A stretch of 40,552 nt of DNA from Bacillota bacterium (GCA_023436805.1 JAEZHT010000014.1:1-40552), one strand, 5' to 3'; shown: positions 23,291 through 32,623, counted from the first letter of the stretch. Numbers and translations: made by a program. The notes: generated by a model not told the origin, from the sequence alone.

Positions 23291-24890
23291 TTTGATGGGT
23301 TTTTATGATCATTTCTGCTTGTTTGATGCCATCGATGGCTGAAGACATGATGCCACCAGCATATCCAGCCCCTTCACCCATCGGGTATAATCCTAGGATA
23401 TTGGACTGACCGGTTTGGTCACGATTGATTCTGATTGGGGATGAACTGCGTGATTCAACGCCAGTCATCACCGCGTCATCCATCGCGAATCCTTTGATTT
23501 TGCGATCGAAATCCAACAAGGCTTCGTGCAGTGTTTGATGAATGTATTCTGGAAAGAATGATTTGAAGTTGACGAATGTATAGCCTGGTTCATAGGTAGG
23601 TTGAACTGAACCAATGTGATCTGAAATGCGGTTGTTTAAAAAGTCTCCAACCAATTGTAACGGTGCTTTGTATGAACCACCAGCCAATTGATACGCTTTT
23701 TGTTCAAACTCACGTTGGAAATACATCCCTGCGAGTGGATGATCCGATTTGAAATCTTCCGGCATGACATTGACGAGCAATGCCGCGTTCGCATTTGTCC
23801 CATCCCGTTTGGATTCACTCATCCCGTTGGTAACAACGCCATAAGGTTCCGAGGCTGAACACATCACATACCCACCTGGACACATACAAAAAGTGTAAGC
23901 CCCCCTGCCAGTGTCACTGTGGTATGAAAGTTTATAGTCTGCCGCACCTAAGTTAGGCATCGTATGGAATTTGCCGTATTGAGATTGATTGATCAAGTCT
24001 TGTGGGTGTTCGATTCTAACCCCTACAGAAAAGGCTTTTTGTGAAATTTGAATCCCGAGCTCATAGAGTTTGGTAAATGTATCCCTCGCACTATGACCCA
24101 CACCGAGTAAGCAAACGTCGGTTTCAATCCGGATTTGGTCATTAACAATCACTGCTTCTAAACGGTTTTGATTGAGTTCAAGGTGGGTAACCTTCGCGTT
24201 GAACCGAATTTCACCACCCAAGGCCGTGATTTCACCACGGATAGATTTGATGATACCTTTTAGAATATCGGTGCCCACATGGGGTTTATTGATGTATAAA
24301 ATGGCCGGGTCTGCCCCATGTTTCACGAGGGCTTCTAACACATATCTGCTTCTTAAATCGTTGATGAGTGTGGTGAGTTTACCATCTGAAAATGTCCCAG
24401 CACCGCCTTCGCCATACAAGATGGTGGCGTGTTCATGGAAGTTGCCGGTTTTCTTAAAATCTTCCCAAAGGGTTGTTCGTGTATCGACATCTAATCCGCG
24501 TTCTAAAACAATCGGTTTGTACCCTCTTCTCGCTAAAATGAGGGCTGCGAAAATACCGGAAGGTCCAAAACCAATGACGATGGGTCTGTGTTCTAGTGGT
24601 TGAGTTCCCATCTCCACCTCTTGATAAGTCATATCTGGTGTTGGTTGAATGTTTGGATATTTTTTCGCGATCAAGTTCTTTTCGTAAGGTACTTCAATAT
24701 CGATTGAATAGACAAAAATGACGTGGTCTTTTTTTCTCGCATCGATGGCTTTTTTGAAAATCGAAAAAGACCGAACATCTGAAGATTTGATGCGGTATTT
24801 ATCCATGATATGTTGAAGTATGGCCGTTTTCTCTTTTTCAAGTGTTAATGCATCTTTCAATTCAATTTTGATTTCAGTGATTCGAATCAT
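23280..24890 (-). CDS. FAD-dependent oxidoreductase (NAD(FAD)-utilizing dehydrogenase)
   Basis: A 536-residue flavoprotein of the large FAD-dependent dehydrogenase family common in Firmicutes. An N-terminal domain (about 1-95, MIRITEIKIELKDAL and VRSFSIFKKAIDARKKDHV) precedes the dinucleotide-binding fold: VIGFGPSGIFAALILARRG, then GEGGAGTFSDGKLTT, and near the end NILGLYPMGEGAGYAGGIMSSAIDG, the C-terminal FAD contact. The substrate is unknown. The start MIRITE at 24890 is chosen because GAGGT precedes it and it lies 7 bases after the upstream stop; a longer frame would run into that gene. It is probably co-transcribed with the next flavoprotein. Confidence 0.92.
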   Translation of the reverse strand: MIRITEIKIELKDALTLEKEKTAILQHIMDKYRIKSSDVRSFSIFKKAIDARKKDHVIFVYSIDIEVPYEKNLIAKKYPNIQPTPDMTYQEVEMGTQPLEHRPIVIGFGPSGIFAALILARRGYKPIVLERGLDVDTRTTLWEDFKKTGNFHEHATILYGEGGAGTFSDGKLTTLINDLRSRYVLEALVKHGADPAILYINKPHVGTDILKGIIKSIRGEITALGGEIRFNAKVTHLELNQNRLEAVIVNDQIRIETDVCLLGVGHSARDTFTKLYELGIQISQKAFSVGVRIEHPQDLINQSQYGKFHTMPNLGAADYKLSYHSDTGRGAYTFCMCPGGYVMCSASEPYGVVTNGMSESKRDGTNANAALLVNVMPEDFKSDHPLAGMYFQREFEQKAYQLAGGSYKAPLQLVGDFLNNRISDHIGSVQPTYEPGYTFVNFKSFFPEYIHQTLHEALLDFDRKIKGFAMDDAVMTGVESRSSSPIRINRDQTGQSNILGLYPMGEGAGYAGGIMSSAIDGIKQAEMIIKTHQKSQ

Positions 24891-24897
24891 GTGTACC

Positions 24898-26103
24898 TCA
24901 TTTGGATGCAGATAAGCCTGCGATATATCCAGAACTCCAAGCCCATTGGAGGTTGTATCCGCCACACAAACCATCGATGTCGATGATTTCACCTGCGAAG
25001 AATAACCCTTTGGCCTTTTTAGATTCTAATGTTTTTGGATTGATTTCATGAACTGCAACCCCACCTGCAGTGACTTGAGCTTCTTCATAACCTTTGGACC
25101 CTGTCACTTTAAACTTCATCGATGTGAGGAGTTGAGATAATCGTTTGATTTGTAAAGCTGATAATTGACCGACTGTAACATCTAGCATCAAACGTGCTTC
25201 TTTGAGTACCACGGATACCAACTTACGGTTAATCAAACCCAACAATGCCAATTCCACCGGTAAGTTTTTCAAATCGTTTAATCGACCTTCAATGTCTGAT
25301 TGTGATAACTCAGACACCAGCTTCACATCCACATAAATGGATTGATTGTCTAGCATTAAGGCATTGGCTTTGCGGGATAACTGCAATATGGTTGGTCCGC
25401 TGATGCCGTATTTGGTAAATAGGATATCACCAAATTCGGTTTGGACAATTTGATTGTTATGGATGAGTGAGACAAACCCAGGGAATTTAACCCCATCTAA
25501 AACCTTTAAATACGGAGAATCGAGTTTCAGTTTGACAAGCGCTGGGAACAATCGAGTAATTTCATGCCCCAGGTCTTTGGCGATTTGATAGCCTGTACCA
25601 TCACTACCTGATTGTGGTAATGCCAAACCACCTGTGGCGATGATCAATTGATTACAGTGGTGTGTTTCACCCAGTTGATCATATAAGACAAAACCACTGG
25701 TATCTTTATGTGCAGATAATATAATTTTTTCATAAATGACTTCGATGCCCAATCGTTTTACTTCATAAATTAAAACATCGGTAATGCTGGATGCTTGTTC
25801 AGATAAAGGATAGGTCTTGCCTAAGTCTTCAATCTTTGGGGTAATGCCTAAAGATTTAAAAAACAGCAACGTTTCAGCAGGACTGAAAGCATCAAATATA
25901 TGAGTAACAAAATCTGGATGATTATAATGGATGGGCAGTGCATCCACATTCGTGAAATTGCATCTGCCATTACCGGTGGCTAAGATTTTTTTACCCAATT
26001 TAGGATTTCGTTCGATGATGGTGACATCTGCACCATGTCTTTTCGCAATGATGGCAGCGACCAATCCGCTGGCTCCGCCACCCACAACGATGATTTTTTT
26101 CAT
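24898..26103 (-). CDS. BaiN/HI0933-family FAD-dependent oxidoreductase
   Basis: A 401-residue flavoprotein of the HI0933/YhiN/BaiN family. Seen: the N-terminal Rossmann motif IIVVGGGASGLVAAIIAKR, the family signature KKILATGNGRCNFTN, IIATGGLALPQSGSDGTGYQIA and the C-terminal GLFFAGEIIDIDGLCGGYNLQWAWSSG. Length is typical. Members reduce or oxidise diverse small molecules and most are uncharacterised. It is first of a two-gene flavoprotein unit. Confidence 0.94.
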   Translation of the reverse strand: MKKIIVVGGGASGLVAAIIAKRHGADVTIIERNPKLGKKILATGNGRCNFTNVDALPIHYNHPDFVTHIFDAFSPAETLLFFKSLGITPKIEDLGKTYPLSEQASSITDVLIYEVKRLGIEVIYEKIILSAHKDTSGFVLYDQLGETHHCNQLIIATGGLALPQSGSDGTGYQIAKDLGHEITRLFPALVKLKLDSPYLKVLDGVKFPGFVSLIHNNQIVQTEFGDILFTKYGISGPTILQLSRKANALMLDNQSIYVDVKLVSELSQSDIEGRLNDLKNLPVELALLGLINRKLVSVVLKEARLMLDVTVGQLSALQIKRLSQLLTSMKFKVTGSKGYEEAQVTAGGVAVHEINPKTLESKKAKGLFFAGEIIDIDGLCGGYNLQWAWSSGYIAGLSASK

Positions 26104-26205
26104 AAAAACAACCCCTCTGGACGCATTAATTATAACATATTTTATACCAAATTAGCGGGTCAACCGAAAAACTTGTGATTACTAAAAATTAATCAAAATA
26201 TTATG

Positions 26206-26234
26206 TTTACATACAAGCAATAAATTGTTACAAT
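26206..26234 (+). promoter_or_regulatory. Promoter of the zinc-ribbon/DUF2085 gene pair
   Basis: TTTACA (26206-26211), a 17-base spacer and TACAAT (26229-26234), 25 bases before the start codon. Confidence 0.7.
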
Positions 26235-26259
26235 AAAACCGTGAAAAGAGGTATTCGAT

Positions 26260-26634
26260 ATGGCAACATGTAAAAATTGTGGCAACCTCGGGAACATCCA
26301 ATCTGACTTTTGTCCAAATTGTGGTGAACCGTTAACCGTGAAAGCGGCTGAGGAAAAAGCCAAACGTGATTCTAGTACAGTGTATGGTGATTTCAACCCG
26401 AATTTTAACAATACTGGCACAACCAAAACCAATTATGAAAGTGATTCTACAACCGCCTTGTTTTGTATCTTGGGGTTTTGTTTCCCCATCGTTGGTTTAA
26501 TTTTGTATCTAGTCCTCAAGAATGATAAACCACAAAGTGCGAAAGCCGCCGGTATCGGTGCACTCATTGGGTTCGTTCTTGGTCTTATGGGTTCATTGAT
26601 TGGCTATGGCTTAGGCACATGGTTCATCTTCTAA
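26260..26634 (+). CDS. Zinc-ribbon membrane protein
   Basis: A 124-residue protein. An N-terminal zinc ribbon with two C-x2-C pairs (CKNCGNLG, FCPNCGEPL) is followed by a polar linker and two hydrophobic helices (about 67-85, LFCILGFCFPIVGLILYLV; about 100-124, GIGALIGFVLGLMGSLIGYGLG). The order is the reverse of the zinc-ribbon protein at 19750. Function is not known. The start has AAGAGG upstream. Its end overlaps the next gene by 16 bases in another frame, so the pair is likely coupled. Confidence 0.87.
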   Translation: MATCKNCGNLGNIQSDFCPNCGEPLTVKAAEEKAKRDSSTVYGDFNPNFNNTGTTKTNYESDSTTALFCILGFCFPIVGLILYLVLKNDKPQSAKAAGIGALIGFVLGLMGSLIGYGLGTWFIF

Positions 26635-27146
26635 AAAAATCTAAGGCAATTTATTGGATATTCATCACCGTCTTATTTTTTCCAACATTCATATTAAGTT
26701 TTTATTCCAATGGCGATATTTTTGACACCAACTTTTTTCAAATCATCGCTTATTTTCTTTCAATATATGTCATTGTATTAACCATCTTGGGACATCTTTT
26801 TAAAAAGAATTATTTATCCATATTCTTTGGATGTCACGATCGATGTGATCGCAGTATTCCAAAACTACACAGAATCATACCTGTATGTGGTCGGTGCACA
26901 GGCATCTATTTTGGATTCATTTTATCAATTGGATTATCGTATTTGAATTTACCATTTTATTATTACCTGCCACTTTCAATACCCCTCATCGTGGATGGGG
27001 TGATTCAATTGAAAGGCATTGAAAGCAATGCTACGAGAAGGCTGTTGACAGGTGTATTGTTTGGACCTGCAATGGTCGCATTGTTTGGGTTTTATAACGC
27101 ATCGATAGTTTTCTTAGTTGAACAGTTTTTTAGAATAATTGCATAA
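26619..27146 (+). CDS. DUF2085 membrane protein
   Basis: A 175-residue integral membrane protein with about four helices. It carries the DUF2085 signature: FGCHDRCDRSIP, then IPVCGRCTGIYFGF, a cysteine/histidine set that could bind metal, followed by LIVDGVIQLKGIESNATRRLLTG. Function of the family is unknown. The start at 26619 lies within the previous gene, and no better downstream start exists before the first helix. It ends at a bidirectional terminator. Confidence 0.85.
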   Translation: MVHLLKKSKAIYWIFITVLFFPTFILSFYSNGDIFDTNFFQIIAYFLSIYVIVLTILGHLFKKNYLSIFFGCHDRCDRSIPKLHRIIPVCGRCTGIYFGFILSIGLSYLNLPFYYYLPLSIPLIVDGVIQLKGIESNATRRLLTGVLFGPAMVALFGFYNASIVFLVEQFFRIIA

Positions 27147-27171
27147 AAAAAAGGGCGACGCCCTTTTATTT
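27145..27171. terminator. Bidirectional terminator
   Basis: AAAAGGGC, a 3-base loop and GCCCTTTT, with A-rich and T-rich flanks on both sides, between converging genes. Confidence 0.82.
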
Positions 27172-27822
27172 TTGGATGGATTCAACCGCTTGGATACCCA
27201 TAAGACTTAAGGTGTATATCCCTCGATCGACTTTTTTAAACCACAGATAATAATTCTTTTGGAGGATACTTGGGGTATCCATTACACCCGTGAACGCTTT
27301 GATTTCTTTGGGTGATTTTTCTTTGAATTCATATAAATACTGGGCGATTTTCAATACTTTTTCGCGGTAGTGGGTCATTTTTTTGCCTTTCATACCGCCT
27401 ACATTTTCATCGCTTTCTCTAAGTGAAAATTCCTTTAGTACGGCCTTTTTCTTGCGGGCACTTTGTTTTTTACTACGAACGATATCGAAGCCATCGGATT
27501 CCATAAATAACACGGCTTGATTGTCATTGACTTTGATCAGTCCGATGTCCAATCGTTTGAGTAAATATACGAATTGACGGATGTTGGCTTGGTGACTTTT
27601 GAAGGCGGATTTAGGTAAAGCAATATAGACTTTGTCACAAAGTTTTTGTCGTTCAATGGCTTGGTATATGAGTTTCAAACTCACCTGAGTCTTGAGTTCC
27701 ACCGCGATGGTGTATTGATCTTTTACACCAAAAACATCGATGTCTTTAACTTCAGCTTTGACTTGATAGCCTTTGGATTCTAACAATTGTTTGACCGGTA
27801 GGTACAGTTCTTTTTCTTCCAT
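27166..27822 (-). CDS. DUF2161 PD-(D/E)xK-type nuclease-like protein
   Basis: A 218-residue protein of the DUF2161 family. The N-terminal half has the restriction-like core: KDIDVFGVKDQYTIAVELK supplies Asp, Glu and Lys of a D-x(n)-E-x-K site, followed by the helix LIYQAIERQKLCDKVYIALP. The middle is lysine-rich (KKQSARKKKAVLKEF) and the end resembles a winged-helix (YREKVLKIAQYLYEFKEKSPKEI). The presumed role is nucleic-acid cleavage or binding; the target is unknown. The start MEEKELY at 27822 has AGGTGAT upstream, and the frame extends 5 residues further without support. It is monocistronic. Confidence 0.85.
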   Translation of the reverse strand: MEEKELYLPVKQLLESKGYQVKAEVKDIDVFGVKDQYTIAVELKTQVSLKLIYQAIERQKLCDKVYIALPKSAFKSHQANIRQFVYLLKRLDIGLIKVNDNQAVLFMESDGFDIVRSKKQSARKKKAVLKEFSLRESDENVGGMKGKKMTHYREKVLKIAQYLYEFKEKSPKEIKAFTGVMDTPSILQKNYYLWFKKVDRGIYTLSLMGIQAVESIQK

Positions 27823-27860
27823 GTATATCACCTGCATTTATTATAACACCGATAAAAACA

Positions 27861-27908
27861 AAAAAAGAGATGCTCAACGTTTTATGTTGAATAAGCATCT
27901 CTCTTTGT
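27861..27908 (-). terminator. Terminator of the aldehyde dehydrogenase gene
   Basis: A long two-part hairpin: outer arms AGAGATGCT/AGCATCTCT-type and inner arms TCAAC/GTTGA, followed by seven T residues on the minus strand. Confidence 0.82.
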
Positions 27909-27915
27909 TGTTTGA

Positions 27916-29280
27916 CTACTTTAATATTCTTCTTATGATGTTGTCTGAAGCCTTATTTATCGGATGATACCTTAGTGGTAAATCTATTTTCATCGAACGT
28001 ATGAGCACGGATTTTTCATGTGTAAAGGTTTGATAACTTCGGATGCCATGATAATTACCCATGCCACTGTGACCTACACCACCAAAGCCCATATGGTGAT
28101 TAGCAAAATGCATCAACGTATCGTTGACAGTACCGCCACCAAAACTGAGGGATGAAAGTACCTTTTTTTGAACTGCTTTGTTATCTGTGAACAAATAAAA
28201 AGCTAATGGTTTTTCTTTGGTTCTTAATACATCAATGACTTCATCGATGTTTTGATAGTTGATGAGTGGTAGTATCGGTCCAAAAATCTCTTCTTTCATC
28301 ACGTTTGAATCAAAGGTGATGTTGTCCAAAATGGTTGGTTCAATTTTTATACCGTTGGTTTTACCGCCCAATAGAATTTGCTCATTTTGAGTTAACCCCA
28401 TCAAACGTTCCACGTGTTTAGCGCTGATGATTTTTGGATAATGATCGGATTCTAACGGCGATTCCCCATAAAATTCTTTAACATACTTTTTAAAATATTC
28501 GACAAATGATTGTTTTAGTTCTGGTTTAATGAATACATAATCTGGGGCGATACAAGTTTGTCCAGCATTGATGAGTTTCCCAAAAGCAATCCGTTTGGCT
28601 GCCATCTGTATGTTGGTATCTTCATCGATGATACAAGGGCTTTTACCCCCAAGTTCAAGTGTTACAGGCGTCAAGTTTTCAGACGCTATTTGCATGACTT
28701 TCTTACCAATAGGAATACTGCCCGTAAAGAATATGTGATCGACCTTTTCATAGAGCAACTTTTCAGCCAATACTGCACTGCCTAAAACCGTGGTGACAAA
28801 TACAGGTTCAAAAACACTCTTGATCATAAGGTCAATGACGATTGCTGTTTTTTCGGATGAAGATGATGGTTTAACAATTGCTGTGTTGCCTGCTGCGATG
28901 GCACCAACCAATGGGTTGATGGCGAGTTGGAATGGGTAGTTCCAAGGCGATAATATTAAAACCGTACCAAGGGGGTCAAGGTAGATCTTGCTCGTAGCTT
29001 TAAACAATACCAGTGGTGTTTTAACCCGTTTTGGTTTCATCCATGATTTCAAATGTTTCATGGCTTCTGAAATCTCACTCAAGACCAATCCAATCTCCGT
29101 TAAAAAAGCTTCTTCTTTAGACTTGCCTAAGTCTTCATAAAGTGCTTGATAGATTTGTGGTTCAAAATTGATAATCGCCTGTTTAAGCGATTTAAGTGCA
29201 GCCAAGCGATGTGCATACGTCTTGGTAACACCTGTGTTAAAATAGGTTTTTTGGTTCGAAACAAGGGTAGTAAAATCCAT
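27916..29280 (-). CDS. Aldehyde dehydrogenase (class 3-like)
   Basis: A 454-residue NAD(P)-dependent aldehyde dehydrogenase of the shorter class-3/YwdH type. Seen: VLILSPWNYPFQLAINPLVG, VKPSSSSEKTA, IFFTGSIPIGKKV, the catalytic ELGGKSPCII with Glu, NAGQTCIAPDYVF with the nucleophilic Cys, and EEIFGPILPLI. The C-terminal tail (MKIDLPLRYHPINKA) resembles the membrane-proximal tail of class-3 enzymes. It oxidises medium- or long-chain aldehydes. The start at 29280 (MDFTTLVSN) matches the family; the frame extends 20 residues upstream without support. Confidence 0.95.
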   Translation of the reverse strand: MDFTTLVSNQKTYFNTGVTKTYAHRLAALKSLKQAIINFEPQIYQALYEDLGKSKEEAFLTEIGLVLSEISEAMKHLKSWMKPKRVKTPLVLFKATSKIYLDPLGTVLILSPWNYPFQLAINPLVGAIAAGNTAIVKPSSSSEKTAIVIDLMIKSVFEPVFVTTVLGSAVLAEKLLYEKVDHIFFTGSIPIGKKVMQIASENLTPVTLELGGKSPCIIDEDTNIQMAAKRIAFGKLINAGQTCIAPDYVFIKPELKQSFVEYFKKYVKEFYGESPLESDHYPKIISAKHVERLMGLTQNEQILLGGKTNGIKIEPTILDNITFDSNVMKEEIFGPILPLINYQNIDEVIDVLRTKEKPLAFYLFTDNKAVQKKVLSSLSFGGGTVNDTLMHFANHHMGFGGVGHSGMGNYHGIRSYQTFTHEKSVLIRSMKIDLPLRYHPINKASDNIIRRILK

Positions 29281-29341
29281 AGTGATCCCGTCCTTTAGGG
29301 ATATTTTAGCATGAAATAAATTGAATAAGAAAAAAGACACA

Positions 29342-29704
29342 CTACAAAAGCATGTTAATAATCCATTGTATGGAAATAGTGATTAGAACTACTATACAGA
29401 ATATGACAAAGCTCATCACACTTGTTTTTCCACGAGTTTCACGATATTCGTTTTTTGAGATTGGCTCGACTTCATATATTTGATCCTCTGCTTTGGTTGA
29501 AATCGGATTAAAATAATCATTGTTATCTTCTTTTGGCAGGTCACGTTTTTCTTTTTTCGGTTTTTCGACCTTTTCTTGTTTTTTTAACGGTTTCTCAAAT
29601 GGGTCGGTTTCCTTACTTTCAAAAGGATCTACTTGTTCATCGATGATGGATGCGAAAGGGTCTTTTTCTTCACCTAATAATGTTTTATCTTTTTCGTCTT
29701 GCAT
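29342..29704 (-). CDS. Tail-anchored, highly charged protein with DPF repeats
   Basis: A 120-residue protein of unknown function. The first 90 residues are very rich in Asp, Glu and Lys and probably disordered, with the motif DPF three times (DPFASI, DPFESK, DPFEKP) at about 12-residue spacing and a lysine-rich block (KKQEKVEKPKKEKRD). The last 25 residues (SVMSFVIFCIVVLITISIQWI, then a short end) form a single membrane helix, so it is a tail-anchored protein with its bulk in the cytoplasm. It ends 61 bases before the aldehyde dehydrogenase start on the same strand and may be co-transcribed with it. Confidence 0.75.
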   Translation of the reverse strand: MQDEKDKTLLGEEKDPFASIIDEQVDPFESKETDPFEKPLKKQEKVEKPKKEKRDLPKEDNNDYFNPISTKAEDQIYEVEPISKNEYRETRGKTSVMSFVIFCIVVLITISIQWIINMLL

Positions 29705-29795
29705 GATTTACTCCTTTCAAAATGTTTGATTCAATTCCATTATACACCTTTAGAGTCAAATATTTAGATTTTTTATGAATTTTTTTGAATTGAAA

Positions 29796-29819
29796 ATAAA
29801 AAACACCTTTTTGGGTGCT
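29796..29819 (-). terminator. Terminator of the rhodanese gene
   Basis: Minus-strand AGCACC, a 6-base loop and GGTGTT (one G-U pair) are followed by TTTTTA. Confidence 0.75.
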
Positions 29820-30167
29820 CTATAAATCGGATTCTGTTTCATAAGGCCACGTTTGAATACCACCCAAATCATATACGGAGGTATAATTGAGTTTCGCCAT
29901 ATGCTCTAAAGCTTGATAAGATAAAATACCTTCGTTACAATAAAGCACATACGTTTGATATTTATCTGGGTAATCATTCTCGATATTTTTAATCAGTTCT
30001 TCGATCGGGTAATGGATGGCATTGGGTATTCTTTTTTGATGGAATTCATAGGCACTACGCACATCGATTAAAACAATGTATTCACCGTCTTCGACTTTTT
30101 GTGCATAATCTTTAGGCGATAAATCATTGGCGTATTTGCCTTTAAAATGTACTTGAAAAAATGACAT
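29820..30167 (-). CDS. Rhodanese-like domain protein
   Basis: A 115-residue single-domain rhodanese. Family signatures: VLIDVRSAYEFHQKRIPNAIHYP, then the active loop YVLYCNEGILSYQAL with catalytic Cys77, and VYDLGGIQTWPYE at the end. It would carry persulfide sulfur in the cytoplasm; the partner is unknown. The start MSFFQV at 30167 has GAGGTGA 6 bases upstream; an earlier start in the frame is not supported. Confidence 0.92.
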   Translation of the reverse strand: MSFFQVHFKGKYANDLSPKDYAQKVEDGEYIVLIDVRSAYEFHQKRIPNAIHYPIEELIKNIENDYPDKYQTYVLYCNEGILSYQALEHMAKLNYTSVYDLGGIQTWPYETESDL

Positions 30168-30270
30168 AGGACTCACCTCGCATTCATTATAATCAAATGT
30201 CACTGTGGGATGAAGTAAAATGCTTATTTTAAGCGTTCAAATGCTTTTTCTATTCATCTTTATATAGCAG

Positions 30271-30294
30271 AAAACGGCCTATGATGGCCGTTAT
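30271..30294 (-). terminator. Terminator of the GH36-GH2 operon
   Basis: Minus-strand AACGGCC, a 6-base loop and GGCCGTT run into TTC. The T-tract is short but the stem is GC-rich. Confidence 0.75.
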
Positions 30295-30298
30295 TCAT

Positions 30299-32623
30299 TT
30301 ATATGATTTTGATATCTTTGGTCAATATAATCTCATCAAAACGAACTATTACTTTCGCCTTGCCCACTGCCTTTGACTTAATATAAATGGCTCTTGAGCC
30401 CGCATTCAAATGAGAGATTTTTGGACTGATCAGTTCAATTGGACCTTCGGTTTCAACAGTAAAACCATCCATGGCGAAATCAAGGGTATGTCCGCTTGGG
30501 TTCTTTTTTTCTACCACCAATCTCAAGACATCATACGTTTCACCAATGACGAGCGTATCTTCACCAATCAAATGATACTCGGACACCTTGTGAGATTCAA
30601 TCTTTTGTTCAATCACACATTGATCACCGATGTATCCTTCAAATGTGTAGATGGTTTCAGATGAACCCCAGCCACTGGTGTATTCAAAAAACATACGGAC
30701 ACCATCATTCAATGTGAGGTGATATTTTTTGAGAAAGAAAAGCATTTGAAGTTGTTTCCAAATCGGTAAATGGTTCCCATCCTTTTGGATACTTCGGAGG
30801 ATCTTTTTGGTCGACTCCGCATCCTTTTCTTTCATATGTTCTTTGTTCATCAATGTTTTGCCAATGAAATCGGTGATGATGATCGGTGGGTGTGGTAAAT
30901 AACGATAATCTTCTATGTTTGGATAATAGGTATCGATGAACACATCGTTACGATACATTTTAATATAATCAAGATTGGTAAAGACCACGACTTTTTCTAA
31001 AAAGCCGCCTGCATACTCACCATTTTGCATGGTCGAGGCGATTTTCATGAATGGTTTATTGTCGTGTTGTGACTGGTAACCATAGGCAGCGAGTTTAGGT
31101 AATCTGTCCATATCAAGAACGCCATGGTAACAAATCTTGTCTCCTGAACCAAATTCCTTATGGGTATTATAATCACTCATACACCAACCAATCGCGCCAG
31201 CGATGTTCGATTGAGGGTCTAAAGCATCATTTAACACACGCATGTGCCGTAATGCGTGATCCACACGCTTCGATTCTGGATCGAATTTCTTGGTTGGAAA
31301 CATATGGCCATTGTGTTCAGTGACCATATAAGGTACAGCTTTGGTGATTTTGTGTTTTGCCATCACACCTGGATTATTACCCGTATGTGAGAAATCATTG
31401 TAAGTATACACATCTTCAAGCAATTCAGATTTAGCGAAGTTTCTAACCCCACCGGTTGGACGGGATGGGTCGAGTTGTTTCGATAATGCATTGGATTTTG
31501 TATAGAATTCATGATGGTCCGGGGATTCATTGATTCGAACACCCCACAAAATGATGGATGGGTGATTTCGATCTCGTAGAATTATTTCTACTAAAGCATT
31601 GAGTGCATTTTCGATGAATGCTGCTTGACCAATGTGTTGCCAACCCGGGAGTTCTTCAAACAACAATAGACCAATTTCATCACATCGTTCGATGAAATGT
31701 TTGGATGGTGGGTAGTGTGATGAGCGCACAATATTTAAACCCAGTTCATATTTCAAAATATCCGCGTCCTGTTGTTGGATGCGCTTAGGCATGGCATACC
31801 CGACATATGGATAACTTTGATGACGATTTAACCCTCTGAGTTTTAATAGTCTTCCATTCAAATAAAAACCTTCAGGTTTAAATTCGATGTCTCTAAATCC
31901 GAATCGTGTAGAAACTTCATCCGATTCCACTTTGGTTTTAAGTACGTATAAATAGGGTTGATCAATGTCCCAAAATAGAACCTTATCAAGTATTTGTTCC
32001 ATTTCATGTTTGATTGCTTTTGGTAATTGACCACTGAGCACACATTGGCCATTGGGATCCATCAGTTCATAGGACAAAATCGCTTCATGTGAAAGTTCTA
32101 TGGTTGCTTTGATTTTTTTGTTCTCTGTTCGAACAAAAACATCTTTGATATGAATGTTATCTTTAAGGATTAGGGCGACTTCACGGTATATTCCGACATA
32201 ACCCAAGTAATCTACAACGCCACCAAATGGCGGGGTGTCCTTGTCTTCAGTACCATCCACAACCACACAAAGTTGGTTTTGTTTTCCAAATAATATGTAG
32301 TCGTTTAATATCGCTTCAAATGGCGTATATCCACCGACATGCTTGGTGATAAAACGTCCGTTTAAATATACATTCGCTTGGTGTGCTACCCCTTCAAATC
32401 GAATTGATATAATTTGATTTTCTAAGCTGGATTCGATGAAAAATTCCTTGTAATAAGTGAACTTTTGTTGGGTGATTTTTTCATCAAAATAGTGATAAGG
32501 CAATTTGATGCCTTCATGAGGAATCGAAACGGGCACATATAAAGCGGAATCAAAAACCTCAATATCTTTGAGTTCAAAAGGCTTAAAAAACCAACCGTCA
32601 TTGATGTGTCGAATCTCACGCAT
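30299..32623 (-). CDS. Glycoside hydrolase family 2 (beta-galactosidase/glucuronidase type)
   Basis: A 774-residue GH2 enzyme without signal peptide. The N-terminal sugar-binding domain (about 1-170, with EGVAHQANVYLNGRF and GGYTPFEAIL) leads into a beta-sandwich (TRFGFRDIEF) and a TIM barrel: LRGLNRHQSYPYVG, VRSSHYPPSKHFIERCDEIG, LWGVRINES with acid/base Glu366 and VTEHNGHMF with nucleophile Glu436. A C-terminal beta region follows. Residues fit a retaining beta-galactosidase, beta-glucuronidase or beta-mannosidase; specificity cannot be decided by eye. The ATG at 32623 follows AGGTGA; that site overlaps the end of the GH36 gene by 8 bases, so the two are coupled. Confidence 0.94.
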   Translation of the reverse strand: MREIRHINDGWFFKPFELKDIEVFDSALYVPVSIPHEGIKLPYHYFDEKITQQKFTYYKEFFIESSLENQIISIRFEGVAHQANVYLNGRFITKHVGGYTPFEAILNDYILFGKQNQLCVVVDGTEDKDTPPFGGVVDYLGYVGIYREVALILKDNIHIKDVFVRTENKKIKATIELSHEAILSYELMDPNGQCVLSGQLPKAIKHEMEQILDKVLFWDIDQPYLYVLKTKVESDEVSTRFGFRDIEFKPEGFYLNGRLLKLRGLNRHQSYPYVGYAMPKRIQQQDADILKYELGLNIVRSSHYPPSKHFIERCDEIGLLLFEELPGWQHIGQAAFIENALNALVEIILRDRNHPSIILWGVRINESPDHHEFYTKSNALSKQLDPSRPTGGVRNFAKSELLEDVYTYNDFSHTGNNPGVMAKHKITKAVPYMVTEHNGHMFPTKKFDPESKRVDHALRHMRVLNDALDPQSNIAGAIGWCMSDYNTHKEFGSGDKICYHGVLDMDRLPKLAAYGYQSQHDNKPFMKIASTMQNGEYAGGFLEKVVVFTNLDYIKMYRNDVFIDTYYPNIEDYRYLPHPPIIITDFIGKTLMNKEHMKEKDAESTKKILRSIQKDGNHLPIWKQLQMLFFLKKYHLTLNDGVRMFFEYTSGWGSSETIYTFEGYIGDQCVIEQKIESHKVSEYHLIGEDTLVIGETYDVLRLVVEKKNPSGHTLDFAMDGFTVETEGPIELISPKISHLNAGSRAIYIKSKAVGKAKVIVRFDEIILTKDIKII

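Noticed and set aside
24172..24603. 143-codon plus-strand frame inside the FAD dehydrogenase gene
   Set aside because: It is antisense to conserved FAD-binding motifs and has no ribosome site.
29342..29704. DPF motifs as clathrin-adaptor (AP2) binding signals
   Set aside because: DPF is a known adaptor motif in eukaryotes, but nothing suggests that machinery here; only the repeat itself is reported.
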